Assembly: GCA_035506275.1 (NCBI GenBank)
Contig: DATJPT010000017.1
Coordinates: 112,903 to 176,902 of the forward strand
Source: Bacteroidota bacterium
Lineage (GTDB): Bacteria > Bacteroidota > Ignavibacteria > UBA10030 > UBA8401
Direction: 5' to 3'
DNA length: 64,000 nucleotides
Shown: one piece after another, positions 1 to 9,811 of the stretch
How the letters are laid out: every line of letters starts with the position of its first letter
Numbering within the stretch: position 1 is the first letter of the stretch
Translations under genes and position numbers: made by a program
The notes under the pieces: model-generated
The model's database searches: none
Told to the model about the DNA's origin: nothing
The model's input: the letters and a program-made list of their open reading frames with translations, nothing else

Positions 1-2
1 CA

Positions 3-1988
3 ACATCGATCGCGTACAACACCGCAGACGGAACCCCCTGGTTCATCAAACAGATGTACGACTACGTCAAATATTCCAACGATACGGCTCTTATCCGAGA
101 ACTTTTCCCCGTTGTCAAACGATCGATCGAGGGAACGGTCAAGTACCACACCGATACGCTCGGATTTTTGACGCACGGGGATGCCGAGTCATGGATGGAT
201 GCGGTCGGGCCGGACGGTCCCTGGTCTCCCCGCGGCAATCGCGCGTGCGAAATTCAGGCGCTCTGGTACTATCAGCTGCTCATCGGCTCATTCGAAGCGG
301 AATACCTGACCGAATATCATTTGGCGGGAAAATGGAAATCGCTGGCCGACAAAGTGGAAAAGAATTTCAACATCTACTTCGTCGACAGAGAGCATAACCT
401 TGTCTACGACCACCTGAACGCCGACGGAACTCCGTCGCGGGAATTACGGCCGAACCAGCTCTTCTGCATAGACATCGTCAATTCGGAAGACATCCGCGAA
501 GCGATGGTCAAGACGGTGACCTCAAACCTCGTCTATGAATACGGCGTCGGCACCTTGTCGCAATCAGATACGAACTTCCATCCATACCATCACTACGAGC
601 CGGCATACGTGCAGGATGCGGCGTATCACAACGGCATCGTCTGGACATGGTTGAACGGTCATGCGATCTATGCGCTCACAAGAAACGACGAAGAAGATCT
701 GACGTTCCGCATCACGAAAAACATGGTCCGCCAGATCCTCCATCGCGGCTGTGTCGGGACGTTGTCGGAGCTCCTCGATGCACAGCCGCGGGCCGGCGAA
801 ACAGAACCTCGGCTCTCCGGAGCCTTTTCTCAGGCGTGGAGCCTTGCAGAATTCATCCGCAGTTTTTACCAGGATTATCTTGGCATCGGCGTCGATGTGA
901 CGGCTCATGCCCTTCGCATCAATCCCAAGCTCCCGACCGGGTTGAAGAATGTGCAGTGCCGTTTCCGCGCCGGCAATGCGCGCATCAACGCCCGATACGA
1001 ATGGATCGGGGACTCGGTCAGGGTCACAGTGAAAGCGGATTCGCTTCCCCGCGATTACGACGTCAGTTATTTATGGGTCTATCATAGCGGCGACGCGGCA
1101 TACATCAACACGACGCTGACGCCGGCCGAAACGCTGACGATCGCGCATTCGAAGGAAGCGTTCACAGTGTACCACGACAGCACGATCGCCTCGTCGTCGC
1201 ATGACAAGCCGGTCTGGTACCTCCCCGATTTTTCGCCGAGAGCGGAATTCGCCGACCTCGCGCTGGCGCAACCCGAGTTCAACCCCCGCCTCCCCGTCTT
1301 CCGCGTTCCGTCGTATCCGGTCCTTTCATTGGATGAGGTGCGCAAGAAAAATAATGGCGCGAAAATTTTGTTCGACAAGGACGATCCCGCGGGCGACGAT
1401 CGCGGCGATTCTGGAACGTACAGTTATCCTGCGGACCCAAACTTCAAGCCGGGGATCCTCGACATCGTCCGCGCAACGGTAAAGACAGATTCGGCGAATG
1501 CATATTTCACGCTCCTCTTCCGTGACCTGGCGAACCCCGGCTGGCATCCGGAGTACGGATTTCAGCTTACCATCGCCGCCATCGCCATCCATCGCGGGGA
1601 CAGCGGAGCGACCTCGGTGGGCGGCAATTCACACTTCACCGTCGGGGAGCGCTACCGTTTCGACCGCCTTATCACTGTCGGCGGCGGCATCCGCGTGGCC
1701 GACGCTAACGGAGCCGTGCTGTGCGAGTACATTCCTCGCTCCGGGGACGAAAGAAATCCGATCGGCAGCGTTGAACGAAAAGCGATTGAGTTTAGTCTTC
1801 CCCTTGAGTACCTTGGGAAGCCGACGGCGGATTGGAAGATGACGATCCTCGTCGGCGCACAGGATGACCATGGCGGCGCCGGCATCGGCGAATTCCGCAC
1901 GGTCGACCGCCGGGGCGACGCGTGGACCGGCGGCGGCAAACTGCATCCCACAGATTCCAATGTTTTCGACGTTCTGGTTCTCGAGTAG
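3..1988 (+). CDS. Amylo-alpha-1,6-glucosidase-like (GH133) protein, 5' end outside window
   Basis: The frame is open to the left edge, so the gene is truncated by the window; 661 residues are visible. The first residues (YNTADGTPWFI) and the later stretch around SPRGNRACEIQALWYY match the (alpha/alpha)6 catalytic region of glycogen debranching enzymes of the GH133 type, which hydrolyse alpha-1,6 branch points. The segment GTLSELLDAQP...GAFSQAWSLAEF (about residues 255-290) is also typical of that fold. After about residue 440 comes an extra beta-rich domain of about 200 residues that resembles the C-terminal binding-module-like domain of glucodextranases. That combination suggests a secreted or periplasmic glucan-active enzyme, but no signal peptide can be checked. 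A 157-bp gap separates it from the sensor kinase downstream. Confidence 0.8.
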   Translation, partial: TSIAYNTADGTPWFIKQMYDYVKYSNDTALIRELFPVVKRSIEGTVKYHTDTLGFLTHGDAESWMDAVGPDGPWSPRGNRACEIQALWYYQLLIGSFEAEYLTEYHLAGKWKSLADKVEKNFNIYFVDREHNLVYDHLNADGTPSRELRPNQLFCIDIVNSEDIREAMVKTVTSNLVYEYGVGTLSQSDTNFHPYHHYEPAYVQDAAYHNGIVWTWLNGHAIYALTRNDEEDLTFRITKNMVRQILHRGCVGTLSELLDAQPRAGETEPRLSGAFSQAWSLAEFIRSFYQDYLGIGVDVTAHALRINPKLPTGLKNVQCRFRAGNARINARYEWIGDSVRVTVKADSLPRDYDVSYLWVYHSGDAAYINTTLTPAETLTIAHSKEAFTVYHDSTIASSSHDKPVWYLPDFSPRAEFADLALAQPEFNPRLPVFRVPSYPVLSLDEVRKKNNGAKILFDKDDPAGDDRGDSGTYSYPADPNFKPGILDIVRATVKTDSANAYFTLLFRDLANPGWHPEYGFQLTIAAIAIHRGDSGATSVGGNSHFTVGERYRFDRLITVGGGIRVADANGAVLCEYIPRSGDERNPIGSVERKAIEFSLPLEYLGKPTADWKMTILVGAQDDHGGAGIGEFRTVDRRGDAWTGGGKLHPTDSNVFDVLVLE

Positions 1989-2145
1989 CTTTCCCTTCAT
2001 CCGATCAGGAAATTCTATGGGATTTGTCACCATGCTCAACATTTCGGCAGCGGCAGATCTTGCCTGCCGCCCAAAGCGATCGGCGCATGCCAAGACGGCC
2101 TTCCGCTGATCCTGGACACCAATTAACATCCGGCAATCGGCAGCA

Positions 2146-5100
2146 ATGCACCTCTTCAGTTTCATACAGTTTCTTCTCCTGTTATTCGGAGCCGTCGGAT
2201 TCCTTCTGGTGCTCCGGACGCTGATCGTCCGGCACACGCTGAAGGGTTTTCGCCTCATCACCGCCGGCTTCGCCCTCGTGTACCTCAACATCATTCTCGA
2301 CTCTCTGTATCACAGCAACATTCTCCCCGAGCCGTGGAATGACGTCATCTCGACAAGGATCGGGTTCATCACCGGCTATTTCGGTTTGACGATCGGAATG
2401 TTCCTCCTCTTGATCGGCAATTACCGCCTCGTGCGGTCCCTGGTTCCGCAGCTTTCCGAACGGTACTCGAGCCTTGTCGAGAAAGCGCTGGTCGGGGTCT
2501 ATCTCATTCAGGACGGAGAATTGAAATTCGTGAACGAGCGCATCGCCGAGATCTTCGGGTATACGCGTGATGAATTGTTCGGAAGGCCGATGCTCGATTT
2601 TATCGCTCCCGAATCGCGCGAAACGGTTTCCGAAAATGTGCGCAAGAGGCTCGACAACAACGGCGAGCCGATGAATTATTCCTTTGTCGGACTAAAGAAG
2701 GACGGGACGAAGATCGATGTGGAGGTCTACGGCTCCCGCACCATTTACAACGGAAAACCGGCGATCCATGGAACCCTTCTCGACATCACCGACCGCAAAC
2801 GTGCCGAAGCGACGCTGCTCGAATCGGAGTCGAAATTCCGCACCGTCGTTGAAAGCCTCGGCGAAGGCGTCCTCATCACGGATGTGGACGACAAGGTGGT
2901 CTACATCAATTCACGGATGGCGGACCTGTGCGGATACGCGCCGGAAGAAATGATCGGCAGGCGCGCGTACACCCTCCTGCTCCCGCAGGAGAAATGGGAC
3001 GCGATGAAAACGAGGAACAAAGACCGGCTCCTCGGCAAGCTCGAACGGTATGAAGTGTTCATCACGCGGAAGGACGGATCGCAGCTGTGGGTGGAAATCA
3101 ATGCGACGCCGTACATGGACACCGACGGGAAGATCGTCGGCACGCTCGGCGCGGTGACGAGCATCCAGGATCGAAAGCGGGCCGAAGCCCTGCAATCCGC
3201 GCTGTACCGCATCGCCGAGAAAACGCATTCCACCGTCGACCTCCAGGATTTTTATTCTTCCGTGCATTCGATCATCAACGAGCTGATGTCGGCAAAGAAT
3301 TTCTACATCGCCCTGTACGATGCGTCGACGCAAATTCTCAGTTTCCCGTATTTCGTCGACGAAGTCGACCCGCAGCCGAGTCCCAAAAAGCTCGGGAAAG
3401 GATTGACCGAGTATGTTTTGCGTACCGGCCAGCCGCTGCTCGCCTCGCCGGACGTATTCCAGCTGCTGCTGCACGAAGACGAGGTGGAGTCGATCGGCGC
3501 TCCGTCGATCGACTGGCTTGGCGTGCCGCTGAAATCGGGCGAGGCGACCTTCGGCGCGATCGTTGTGCAGAGCTACACGGAATCCGTCCGCTACGGCGAA
3601 AAAGAGCGCGAAATCCTCACGTTCGTGTCGCAGCAGATCGCCACGGCCATCCAGCGGAAAGCGGACGAAGAGCGCTTCCGCGCCATGTGGGATCATTCGG
3701 CGGACGGGATGAGGCTGACCGATAAAGATGGAAGAATCGTGATGGTCAATTCTGCGTTCAGCAAGATCGTGAAGCTGCCGCAGGAGAAGCTCGTGGGAGA
3801 ATTTCTTTCCGTCACGTACCATTCCGACCAGCGGTCGGAGGGGCTCGAAGAATATCGGCGGGAATTTGAGTCCGAGACGGTCCCCCCCCGCTTTATCGGC
3901 GATATCGCGTTATGGGATGGAGATGAAATCCCGGTCGAGATCTCAAACTCGTTCATCGTCTTCGGGGCCAACAACAAAATGCTGTTGAGCGTCTTCCGCG
4001 ACATCAGCGAAAGAAAATTACTGGAAAGCCAGCTCCTCCATGCACAAAAGATGGAATCGATCGGCGTTCTTGCCGGCGGCATCGCGCACGATTTCAACAA
4101 TGTCCTTTCGATGATCCTCACCTCGGCTGAAATGCTGAAGGAAAAGACCAGGGACGACAAGACGCTTCAGCGCTACGCCGACATGGTCGCCACCGCCGCG
4201 GAGCGCGGAGCGGCGATCGCCAAACAGCTTCTCCTCTTTGCCCGCTCGGAAAAAGGGAAGCTCAAGCCGATGCCTGTCGCGCCGGTGGTGCTTGAAGTGC
4301 AGAAGCTGCTCGAACATACGCTGCCGAAATTCATTTCCATCCGGTCGGAAATCGAGACGAGCGACGCGGTGATCCTCGGCGATTCGGACCAGCTTCATCA
4401 GGCCCTTCTGAACCTTGCGTTGAATTCCCGCGACGCCATCGAATCGAAATCTGTCAACGGAACGATCATTTTCCGTGTCGCAACCGTCTCCCCCGAAGAG
4501 CTGCAAAGAAAATTTCCGCAAGTTCAGCGGGAGAACTATGTCGTGGTCAGCATCACGGACAACGGCACAGGAATGAGCGAAGAGACCGTTTCCCGGATTT
4601 TCGAGCCGTTCTTCTCCACGAAAGGCCGGGGAAAAGGGACGGGGCTGGGGCTCTCGATCGTCCACGGAATTTCGCAGAACCATCACGGCCTTATCGATGT
4701 CGTAAGCACCGTCGGACAGGGGACGACGATCTCCCTCTTTTTCCCGCTGGTGAATGCCCAGATCAAGGGTTCGGCAAACAATACGAGTATCGGTCACGTT
4801 TCGGGGAGAAGCCGCGAGGGACGTCCTTCGACAATTCTTGTGGTAGACGACGAAGCGGGGCTGCGTGAAATGCTGAAGGAGATCTTGGAAGGTAAAGAGT
4901 ACAATGTCATCACCGCATCCAACGGAATCGAGGCTGTTAAAAAGTATCAATCGCAGTGCGACCGCATCGACATGGTGATCTCGGACCTGGGAATGCCGTT
5001 GATGGGGGGAGAGGAGGTCTTCGGCAAGCTCGTTGAGATTAACCCCGAGGTGAAAATGGTCTTCATGACGGGGTACCTCGAGGAGGGTTCGCGAAACGGG

Positions 5101-5190
5101 ATGCTCCGCCGCGGAGTGAAAAATATCATCCACAAACCGTTTCGCATCGATGAAATCCTCGAATGTGTTTCGCGCGTTCTGCAGGAATGA
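2146..5190 (+). CDS. Membrane-bound hybrid sensor histidine kinase (PAS-PAS-GAF-PAS-HisKA-HATPase-REC)
   Basis: This 1014-residue protein starts with three hydrophobic segments within residues 1-100. It then has two PAS domains (about 105-345), a GAF-like domain (about 350-500), a third PAS (about 505-625), a HisKA dimerisation region with the H-box GGIAHDFNN (phospho-acceptor His648), and an ATPase with N-box NLALNSRDAIE and G-boxes DNGTGMS and GTGLGLS. A C-terminal receiver domain carries VVDDE and the likely acceptor Asp947 in VISDLGMP. The order predicts intramolecular His-to-Asp phosphorelay at the inner membrane. No dedicated output regulator is adjacent, and the ligand is not predictable. 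It converges with the symporter gene with only 5 bp between stop codons. Confidence 0.95.
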   Translation: MHLFSFIQFLLLLFGAVGFLLVLRTLIVRHTLKGFRLITAGFALVYLNIILDSLYHSNILPEPWNDVISTRIGFITGYFGLTIGMFLLLIGNYRLVRSLVPQLSERYSSLVEKALVGVYLIQDGELKFVNERIAEIFGYTRDELFGRPMLDFIAPESRETVSENVRKRLDNNGEPMNYSFVGLKKDGTKIDVEVYGSRTIYNGKPAIHGTLLDITDRKRAEATLLESESKFRTVVESLGEGVLITDVDDKVVYINSRMADLCGYAPEEMIGRRAYTLLLPQEKWDAMKTRNKDRLLGKLERYEVFITRKDGSQLWVEINATPYMDTDGKIVGTLGAVTSIQDRKRAEALQSALYRIAEKTHSTVDLQDFYSSVHSIINELMSAKNFYIALYDASTQILSFPYFVDEVDPQPSPKKLGKGLTEYVLRTGQPLLASPDVFQLLLHEDEVESIGAPSIDWLGVPLKSGEATFGAIVVQSYTESVRYGEKEREILTFVSQQIATAIQRKADEERFRAMWDHSADGMRLTDKDGRIVMVNSAFSKIVKLPQEKLVGEFLSVTYHSDQRSEGLEEYRREFESETVPPRFIGDIALWDGDEIPVEISNSFIVFGANNKMLLSVFRDISERKLLESQLLHAQKMESIGVLAGGIAHDFNNVLSMILTSAEMLKEKTRDDKTLQRYADMVATAAERGAAIAKQLLLFARSEKGKLKPMPVAPVVLEVQKLLEHTLPKFISIRSEIETSDAVILGDSDQLHQALLNLALNSRDAIESKSVNGTIIFRVATVSPEELQRKFPQVQRENYVVVSITDNGTGMSEETVSRIFEPFFSTKGRGKGTGLGLSIVHGISQNHHGLIDVVSTVGQGTTISLFFPLVNAQIKGSANNTSIGHVSGRSREGRPSTILVVDDEAGLREMLKEILEGKEYNVITASNGIEAVKKYQSQCDRIDMVISDLGMPLMGGEEVFGKLVEINPEVKMVFMTGYLEEGSRNGMLRRGVKNIIHKPFRIDEILECVSRVLQE

Positions 5191-5195
5191 GGGCG

Positions 5196-6611
5196 TTACC
5201 CCCCTTCCGCCCGCCTGCGCAAAACGGACACCCTCCCCGCCCCCCATATTGCCACCGAAAGAAATAATCCGGGATACATCGGTTCGATGGAGAAGAAATA
5301 TTCTCCTCCCGCCAGCTGTCCGCAGACCAGCCACACGGTCGATACGCCCCAGCCGGCAAGCATGGCGGCGAAGGCGAACGGCGCCGGAATTTTCAGCGTA
5401 TCGAAATAGCTCGCCATCAACGGAACCAGCAATCCCGGAATAATCGCCGTACCGATGACGTACCAGAGTTTGACGGCCGAAGGAATCCACAACGCCAGGG
5501 CCACGGCAAAGACTGCCGTAACGACAAGCCCGATTTTTGTCCAAAGCGTGACCGCCGCTTCCCGGAGTTCGTTCTTTTCCGCCGACAAGAGGCGCCCGAC
5601 AATGTCGTTGCCGATCGTCGACGCGCCGATGAACGTAAGGCTGCTCAACGTCGACATGATCGTTGCGAGCATGCCGATGTAGAACACTCCCTTTGCAACC
5701 GACGGCAGCGTGATCTCGGCAAGCATCGGGTACGAAAACATCGGCTGCTGAAGATGCGGCAGCGCTGCGCGGGCGTACAGGCCTGCGGTGCTCGTACAGA
5801 AATCGAACACGAACCAGCAGAGCGTTGAAAGAATGATCCCCCGCTGCGCGGTCGCGCCGTCCTTAGCGGCGTAGCATCGCTGATGGAACGCCGGATCGAC
5901 GAGCGTCCAGAGAGCGATGAAGAACCAGACGATGATAAATTGGAGCGAATTGCCCCCGTGCCACGTCAGATGGAGCGGCGGCAAATTCTGCTTAAGAAAT
6001 TCCAACCCGCCGAATTTGGCGTACGAGAACGGCAATATGATCGCAAAGCCGGCAAACATCAGAATGAACTCGGCGATGTTCGTGTTGACATCCGACCTGA
6101 AGCCGCCGACGTACAAATAGCAGACGGTGAGAAACGTGCTGATGAGAACGCTCGCGGTCAGACCGATACCGAAGATCAACTGCACCAGGATCCCGAGCAT
6201 CAGTGCGTACGGCGCGGGGGAAATAAGAAAAAAGGTGAGGAACGCGCCGAGCAGCGAGGTTTTCGCGTCGTACGCATCGTACAGCTTGTCCGGTATGGTG
6301 ATGAGGTTCGTCGCCCGCGTCCGTTTTGCCAGGACGAACGCAAAGACAAGGGCAAAAAAATAATACGGGACACCGAAGACAAACCAGTTGGAGATCCCGT
6401 ACTGGTACGAATATTCGCCGACTCCCAATATTCCGCCGTACCACGTCGAAACAAGCGTAGCGACGAATACCGGCAGCGTCAGAGAACGGCTCGCAAGAAG
6501 ATACTCTTCGGCCTCCGTCCTTTCCTTGCGCGCCGACCGAACGCCGATATAGACGACGACGGAAAAATAGAGGAGGATGAGCAATATGTCGATGAAGGAG
6601 AAAGAAACCAA
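5196..6611 (-). CDS. Sodium:solute symporter family protein, probable thiamine (ThiV-like) transporter
   Basis: This 471-residue polytopic protein has about 12-13 hydrophobic segments. Its N-terminus (IDILLILLYFSVVVYIGV, then EEYLLASRSLTLPVFVATL) is typical of the SSS family that includes PanF and PutP. The best start is a TTG at 6611, 34 nt after the thiamine pyrophosphokinase stop, with no visible Shine-Dalgarno. As last gene of the TPP-riboswitch operon it is inferred to carry thiamine or a precursor across the inner membrane, the position held by PnuT in many Bacteroidota. ThiV, an SSS-family predicted thiamine transporter, is a known precedent. Family assignment is firm; substrate is from context. 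Confidence 0.85.
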   Translation of the reverse strand: MVSFSFIDILLILLYFSVVVYIGVRSARKERTEAEEYLLASRSLTLPVFVATLVSTWYGGILGVGEYSYQYGISNWFVFGVPYYFFALVFAFVLAKRTRATNLITIPDKLYDAYDAKTSLLGAFLTFFLISPAPYALMLGILVQLIFGIGLTASVLISTFLTVCYLYVGGFRSDVNTNIAEFILMFAGFAIILPFSYAKFGGLEFLKQNLPPLHLTWHGGNSLQFIIVWFFIALWTLVDPAFHQRCYAAKDGATAQRGIILSTLCWFVFDFCTSTAGLYARAALPHLQQPMFSYPMLAEITLPSVAKGVFYIGMLATIMSTLSSLTFIGASTIGNDIVGRLLSAEKNELREAAVTLWTKIGLVVTAVFAVALALWIPSAVKLWYVIGTAIIPGLLVPLMASYFDTLKIPAPFAFAAMLAGWGVSTVWLVCGQLAGGEYFFSIEPMYPGLFLSVAIWGAGRVSVLRRRAEGG

Positions 6612-6645
6612 AGTCAGTCAGCAGCTGGCAATTGACAATGAACAA

Positions 6646-7299
6646 CTAACGATGAGAAAGAGGTTGCTTGTTTTTGACAATAAAGAGCAGCAGGCTTCCA
6701 TGCTGCACGGTGATGCTTACGGGAGAAGAAACGACGGCATTGCTGGTTCCTTCACGAACGCCTAATTCAAGCGGCTCGTTGCGCAAAGGATATTTAAGTC
6801 CCTTTGTCGTTATGCCGCCGCAGCGGCCAAGGGGAAGGAGCGATATGATCGCGCCGATGGGTGAATCAAAAATTATTTTCCGGCCTATGAGATGAATGTC
6901 ACAGAGGGGATCGGAAAAGACCAGGCGGATCCGTTCACAGTATTTTTTTAGAATGCTGAGATTTGACAACGAGTGATCCGGTCTCCCGCCGGTTGCGCCG
7001 ACGACAACTGCATCTTGATAGCGGTTTTCAACCAGGTAGTCCAGCGCTTTTTCCAGGTCCGTGCTGTACTGGCTAGGAACGCGGATCGTCTTCACGCGGG
7101 AATAATATCTCTTCGTAGCCGGCGAGATCGAATCCAGATCGCCGATAATGACGTCGGGGCGGATTCCGAGTTTTCTCGCCTTGTTGGCCCCTCCGTCAGC
7201 GCAGACGATGAACGGCTTCCCGTTCAGCAACGGGCGCATGGCCTTCTTGGGGAGAACCTCACCGTTGCAGATAATAATTGCGCTGCGTTTCTTTTTCAT
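6646..7299 (-). CDS. thiN: Thiamine pyrophosphokinase
   Basis: This 217-residue protein transfers pyrophosphate from ATP to thiamine, making the cofactor TPP directly from salvaged vitamin. Diagnostic motifs are CADGGAN (about residues 33-39), GDLDSI (about 53-58), a conserved STDLEKALDY segment and GATGGRPDHSLSN. The chosen start is the ATG at 7299; an in-frame GTG lies one codon upstream at 7302. It begins 14 nt after the TonB receptor stop and precedes the symporter, so it is the cytoplasmic trapping step of the thiamine uptake operon. Confidence 0.93.
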   Translation of the reverse strand: MKKKRSAIIICNGEVLPKKAMRPLLNGKPFIVCADGGANKARKLGIRPDVIIGDLDSISPATKRYYSRVKTIRVPSQYSTDLEKALDYLVENRYQDAVVVGATGGRPDHSLSNLSILKKYCERIRLVFSDPLCDIHLIGRKIIFDSPIGAIISLLPLGRCGGITTKGLKYPLRNEPLELGVREGTSNAVVSSPVSITVQHGSLLLFIVKNKQPLSHR

Positions 7300-7313
7300 C
7301 ACATCAGTGAACG

Positions 7314-9581
7314 TTAGAATTGGACCGCAAGTCCGACCACAAAATTTCGTTCGGCGGCCGGAAAGAACAGATCGCCCGCGCCGGTTTGCGTGTAGAGCGT
7401 ATTCAACAAGTTACGGATCTCTCCGCGAAGTGTCACGCCGGCGGCCGCAATGGACGGCAGCTTGTACAATGCTTCCAGGTTCAGGACCGTGTAGGCATCG
7501 TTCTTATCATCCTCGATTTTGAAGTCGTCGGTATAAAACGCACCGACATACTTGACGGAGAGCGAAGCGGTCAACCGTTCGGATTGATAATTCAGGAAGA
7601 GATTCCCCATAACGCCGGGAAATCCCCCGATCGGATTGCCGTCCAATTTTGTCGCGTAGACGGCGCCCGTTGAATCGGTGTTGAGCACCGTCTCCCTGAC
7701 AATTTTATTGGATGACAGCGACGCGTTGCCGCTCAGCGAGAACGAATACGGCAGCCGCACTGCTCCGTCCACCTCGAAACCGATATGGCGCGTCCGGTCG
7801 GCGTTGCCGACGATCGGAATGCCGAACCTGTTGAGCTTGCCGTTCGGGACCAGCTCGTTCGTAAACTCCATCCAGTAGACGTTGACCGTGCCGGTGAGAC
7901 CGCCCGATCTGTATCCTGCGCCAAGCTCGAAGTCGAGCAGCTGCTCGGGCTTCACGAGCGGCTTGGTATAATCATAGACGGTATCGCCGTTGACCACTTT
8001 CGTTTCGAATTGCGGAACGATGGTCGGGTCGTAGGCTGCATTCTCGGCGTCGTAGAGGTTGCTCAACGGAGGTTCGTGGGACGTGTAGGCGACGGAAACA
8101 TACATGTTCCAGGTATCGGTGATATTATAGTTAACGCCGAATCGGGGGTTGAGAAAATAATACGGGTAGCTGAATGAATTATCCAGGAACTCCTCGTTAT
8201 AGATTCTGTATTCGTTGAAAGCAAACTGCACGTTCGCCATCAACGATAGATTTTCCTGGATGCGGTAGATGTCGGCGGCGTAGAGGGATGCCATGTATTT
8301 TTCCGCGTCGTACTGGTAGAACCGGTAGCTGACGTCGTAGTTCGCCGGAAGGCTGTCGGCCCCGATGATCTGTCCCCAGTGCGTTCCTTTGTGCAATCGG
8401 AATTCCGCGCCGATCGTCAGTTCGCCGTTGTCGTGCGTCAACTCATACCGCGGCAGCCATCCCCATTGTGCAAGGTCGATGCCCGCCCGCACGAGCGCGG
8501 TCGAGATATCCTGCGTCGGATGAAACCCGTGTGCCTGGTCGATGCGAAACGTCGTCGTGTCGCCGTACTCGTCGAAGTCGAACCATCCGTGCCCTTCGTA
8601 GAAGAACAACGTGTTGCTCAGTTTTTGCGTCTCCGAGATTTTCCATTCGTTCAGGATCTCATAGTGCGGCTGGGTGAACTGCTCGTTCTCTTCCGGCTGG
8701 CGGATCAACCCTTCGTCGTTGATGTTCATCCTGCGAAGAACGTAACTGCCGTTGTACGATTTCGGCAAGCCGTTGTAGACCAGCTGATCCTGGAGCGGGC
8801 CGCCGAAGAAATGGATCCGGGTCGTCGTGTTCTCCCCGAGCAGGAGCGCCCCGAAGAAATACGAATCCAACGTTGCTCCCGCATGCTGCCTGTATCCGTC
8901 GGAGTTGATCTCGCCCAGCTTGCCGTAGAGCATATATTTGTTGTCCACCAAACCGGAGTTGAACGAGGCGGAAAGCTTCTTCATCGTCATCGGGAGCGCT
9001 TCGCTGCTGTCGCTGTACTGCTGGAAGCCGAACATACTTTCAAACTTCACGTACGGCTTCGGCTCGAATGGGTTGGTGATGACGTTGATCGACCCGCCGA
9101 TCGCCGGCGGACCGTAGAAGGCGCTCCCCGCGCCGCGCTGCACCTGTACGTTCGATGCGCTCGCGAGAAGGTCCGAAACGTCGAGCCAGTACATGCCGTG
9201 GTCCTCGGGGTCGTTCTGCGGGATTCCGTTGATCATCACGGAGAGCCGGGATTGGTCGAAACCGCGCAGGGTGACATAGTTATAGCCGATCCCGTTCCCT
9301 CCGTCCGAAAAAGAGATCATCGAGGGAAGCTGGGCGAGCAGCACCGGGACATCCTGCATCGAATATCGTTCCTGGATCAGCCCCTTGCCCAGGTTTGTGA
9401 AGGTCACCGGCGTCTCACGCTCTTTTGCTTCGGTCGCCGTGACAAGTACGGGAGCGAGCGTATACTTCACCGTATCCCGCTCCTTCCCATCCTGGGAGAA
9501 GAGAAGCTGTGTTCCGGCAAACAACAAGAGCATGATGATCGTTTTTCTGCTCAGGGCAAATATTTCCGATCGGTCGTCCAC
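7314..9581 (-). CDS. TonB-dependent outer-membrane receptor, probable thiamine receptor
   Basis: This 755-residue protein has a signal peptide (IIMLLLFAGTQLLFSQ), a TonB-box-like PVLVTATE near residue 47, a plug domain (YVTLRGFDQSRLSVMINGIPQ... RGAGSAFYG... GGSINVITN, about residues 75-170), a long beta-barrel and a terminal aromatic (VGLAVQF). The start is a GTG at 9581 with GGAGG at 9591-9595, 9 nt upstream. It is the first gene after a TPP riboswitch and terminator, so it is inferred to import thiamine or thiamine phosphates across the outer membrane with TonB energy. It corresponds to the receptor called OMR1 in comparative studies of Bacteroidota thiamine regulons. Confidence 0.92.
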   Translation of the reverse strand: MDDRSEIFALSRKTIIMLLLFAGTQLLFSQDGKERDTVKYTLAPVLVTATEAKERETPVTFTNLGKGLIQERYSMQDVPVLLAQLPSMISFSDGGNGIGYNYVTLRGFDQSRLSVMINGIPQNDPEDHGMYWLDVSDLLASASNVQVQRGAGSAFYGPPAIGGSINVITNPFEPKPYVKFESMFGFQQYSDSSEALPMTMKKLSASFNSGLVDNKYMLYGKLGEINSDGYRQHAGATLDSYFFGALLLGENTTTRIHFFGGPLQDQLVYNGLPKSYNGSYVLRRMNINDEGLIRQPEENEQFTQPHYEILNEWKISETQKLSNTLFFYEGHGWFDFDEYGDTTTFRIDQAHGFHPTQDISTALVRAGIDLAQWGWLPRYELTHDNGELTIGAEFRLHKGTHWGQIIGADSLPANYDVSYRFYQYDAEKYMASLYAADIYRIQENLSLMANVQFAFNEYRIYNEEFLDNSFSYPYYFLNPRFGVNYNITDTWNMYVSVAYTSHEPPLSNLYDAENAAYDPTIVPQFETKVVNGDTVYDYTKPLVKPEQLLDFELGAGYRSGGLTGTVNVYWMEFTNELVPNGKLNRFGIPIVGNADRTRHIGFEVDGAVRLPYSFSLSGNASLSSNKIVRETVLNTDSTGAVYATKLDGNPIGGFPGVMGNLFLNYQSERLTASLSVKYVGAFYTDDFKIEDDKNDAYTVLNLEALYKLPSIAAAGVTLRGEIRNLLNTLYTQTGAGDLFFPAAERNFVVGLAVQF

Positions 9582-9610
9582 GATGAAGATCCTCCGCTTG
9601 TCTTTTGTGA

Positions 9611-9654
9611 AATAAAAAAGCCGCTGCTGAAATGGAATGCATCAGCAACGGCTT
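9611..9654 (-). terminator. Rho-independent terminator of the TPP riboswitch leader
   Basis: Read on the minus strand, AAGCCGTTGCTGA (9654-9642) pairs with TCAGCAGCGGCTT (9630-9618), an almost perfect 13-bp stem, and is followed directly by a T-rich run (9619-9611). It lies between the riboswitch aptamer and the receptor start codon. This fits a transcription-attenuation expression platform: TPP binding would favour this hairpin and switch the operon off. Confidence 0.88.
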
Positions 9655-9674
9655 CAAAATACTATGTCATCGTT

Positions 9675-9780
9675 TTTCCTACGCTGGCATTATCCAGATC
9701 AGGTATATCTATCCCGCGCGAACAGCGGGATCGTTGTAGGGTATATTCTCAGATTCGCCCGAGGCGAAACACCCCTAACG
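9675..9780 (-). promoter_or_regulatory. TPP riboswitch (THI element)
   Basis: On the minus strand the segment carries the canonical THI-box blocks in order: AGGGGTG (near 9775), CTGAGA (9752-9747), ACCC, then ACCTGATCTGGATAATGCC and AGCGTAGG (9703-9678). These are the TPP-binding T-loop and pyrophosphate-sensor segments. A variable P3-type hairpin (CCCGC...GCGGG) sits between them. A terminator follows 20 nt downstream, then the TonB receptor, thiN and symporter genes. Confidence 0.97.
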
Positions 9781-9811
9781 ATTTTCAGTTCAAAGAACGA
9801 ATTCTGTGTTT

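Noticed and set aside
4018..5544. 508-codon minus-strand frame opposite the hybrid kinase
   Set aside because: It is antisense to an unambiguous kinase/receiver coding region, shows no family motifs and runs through the convergent junction; a codon-bias shadow.
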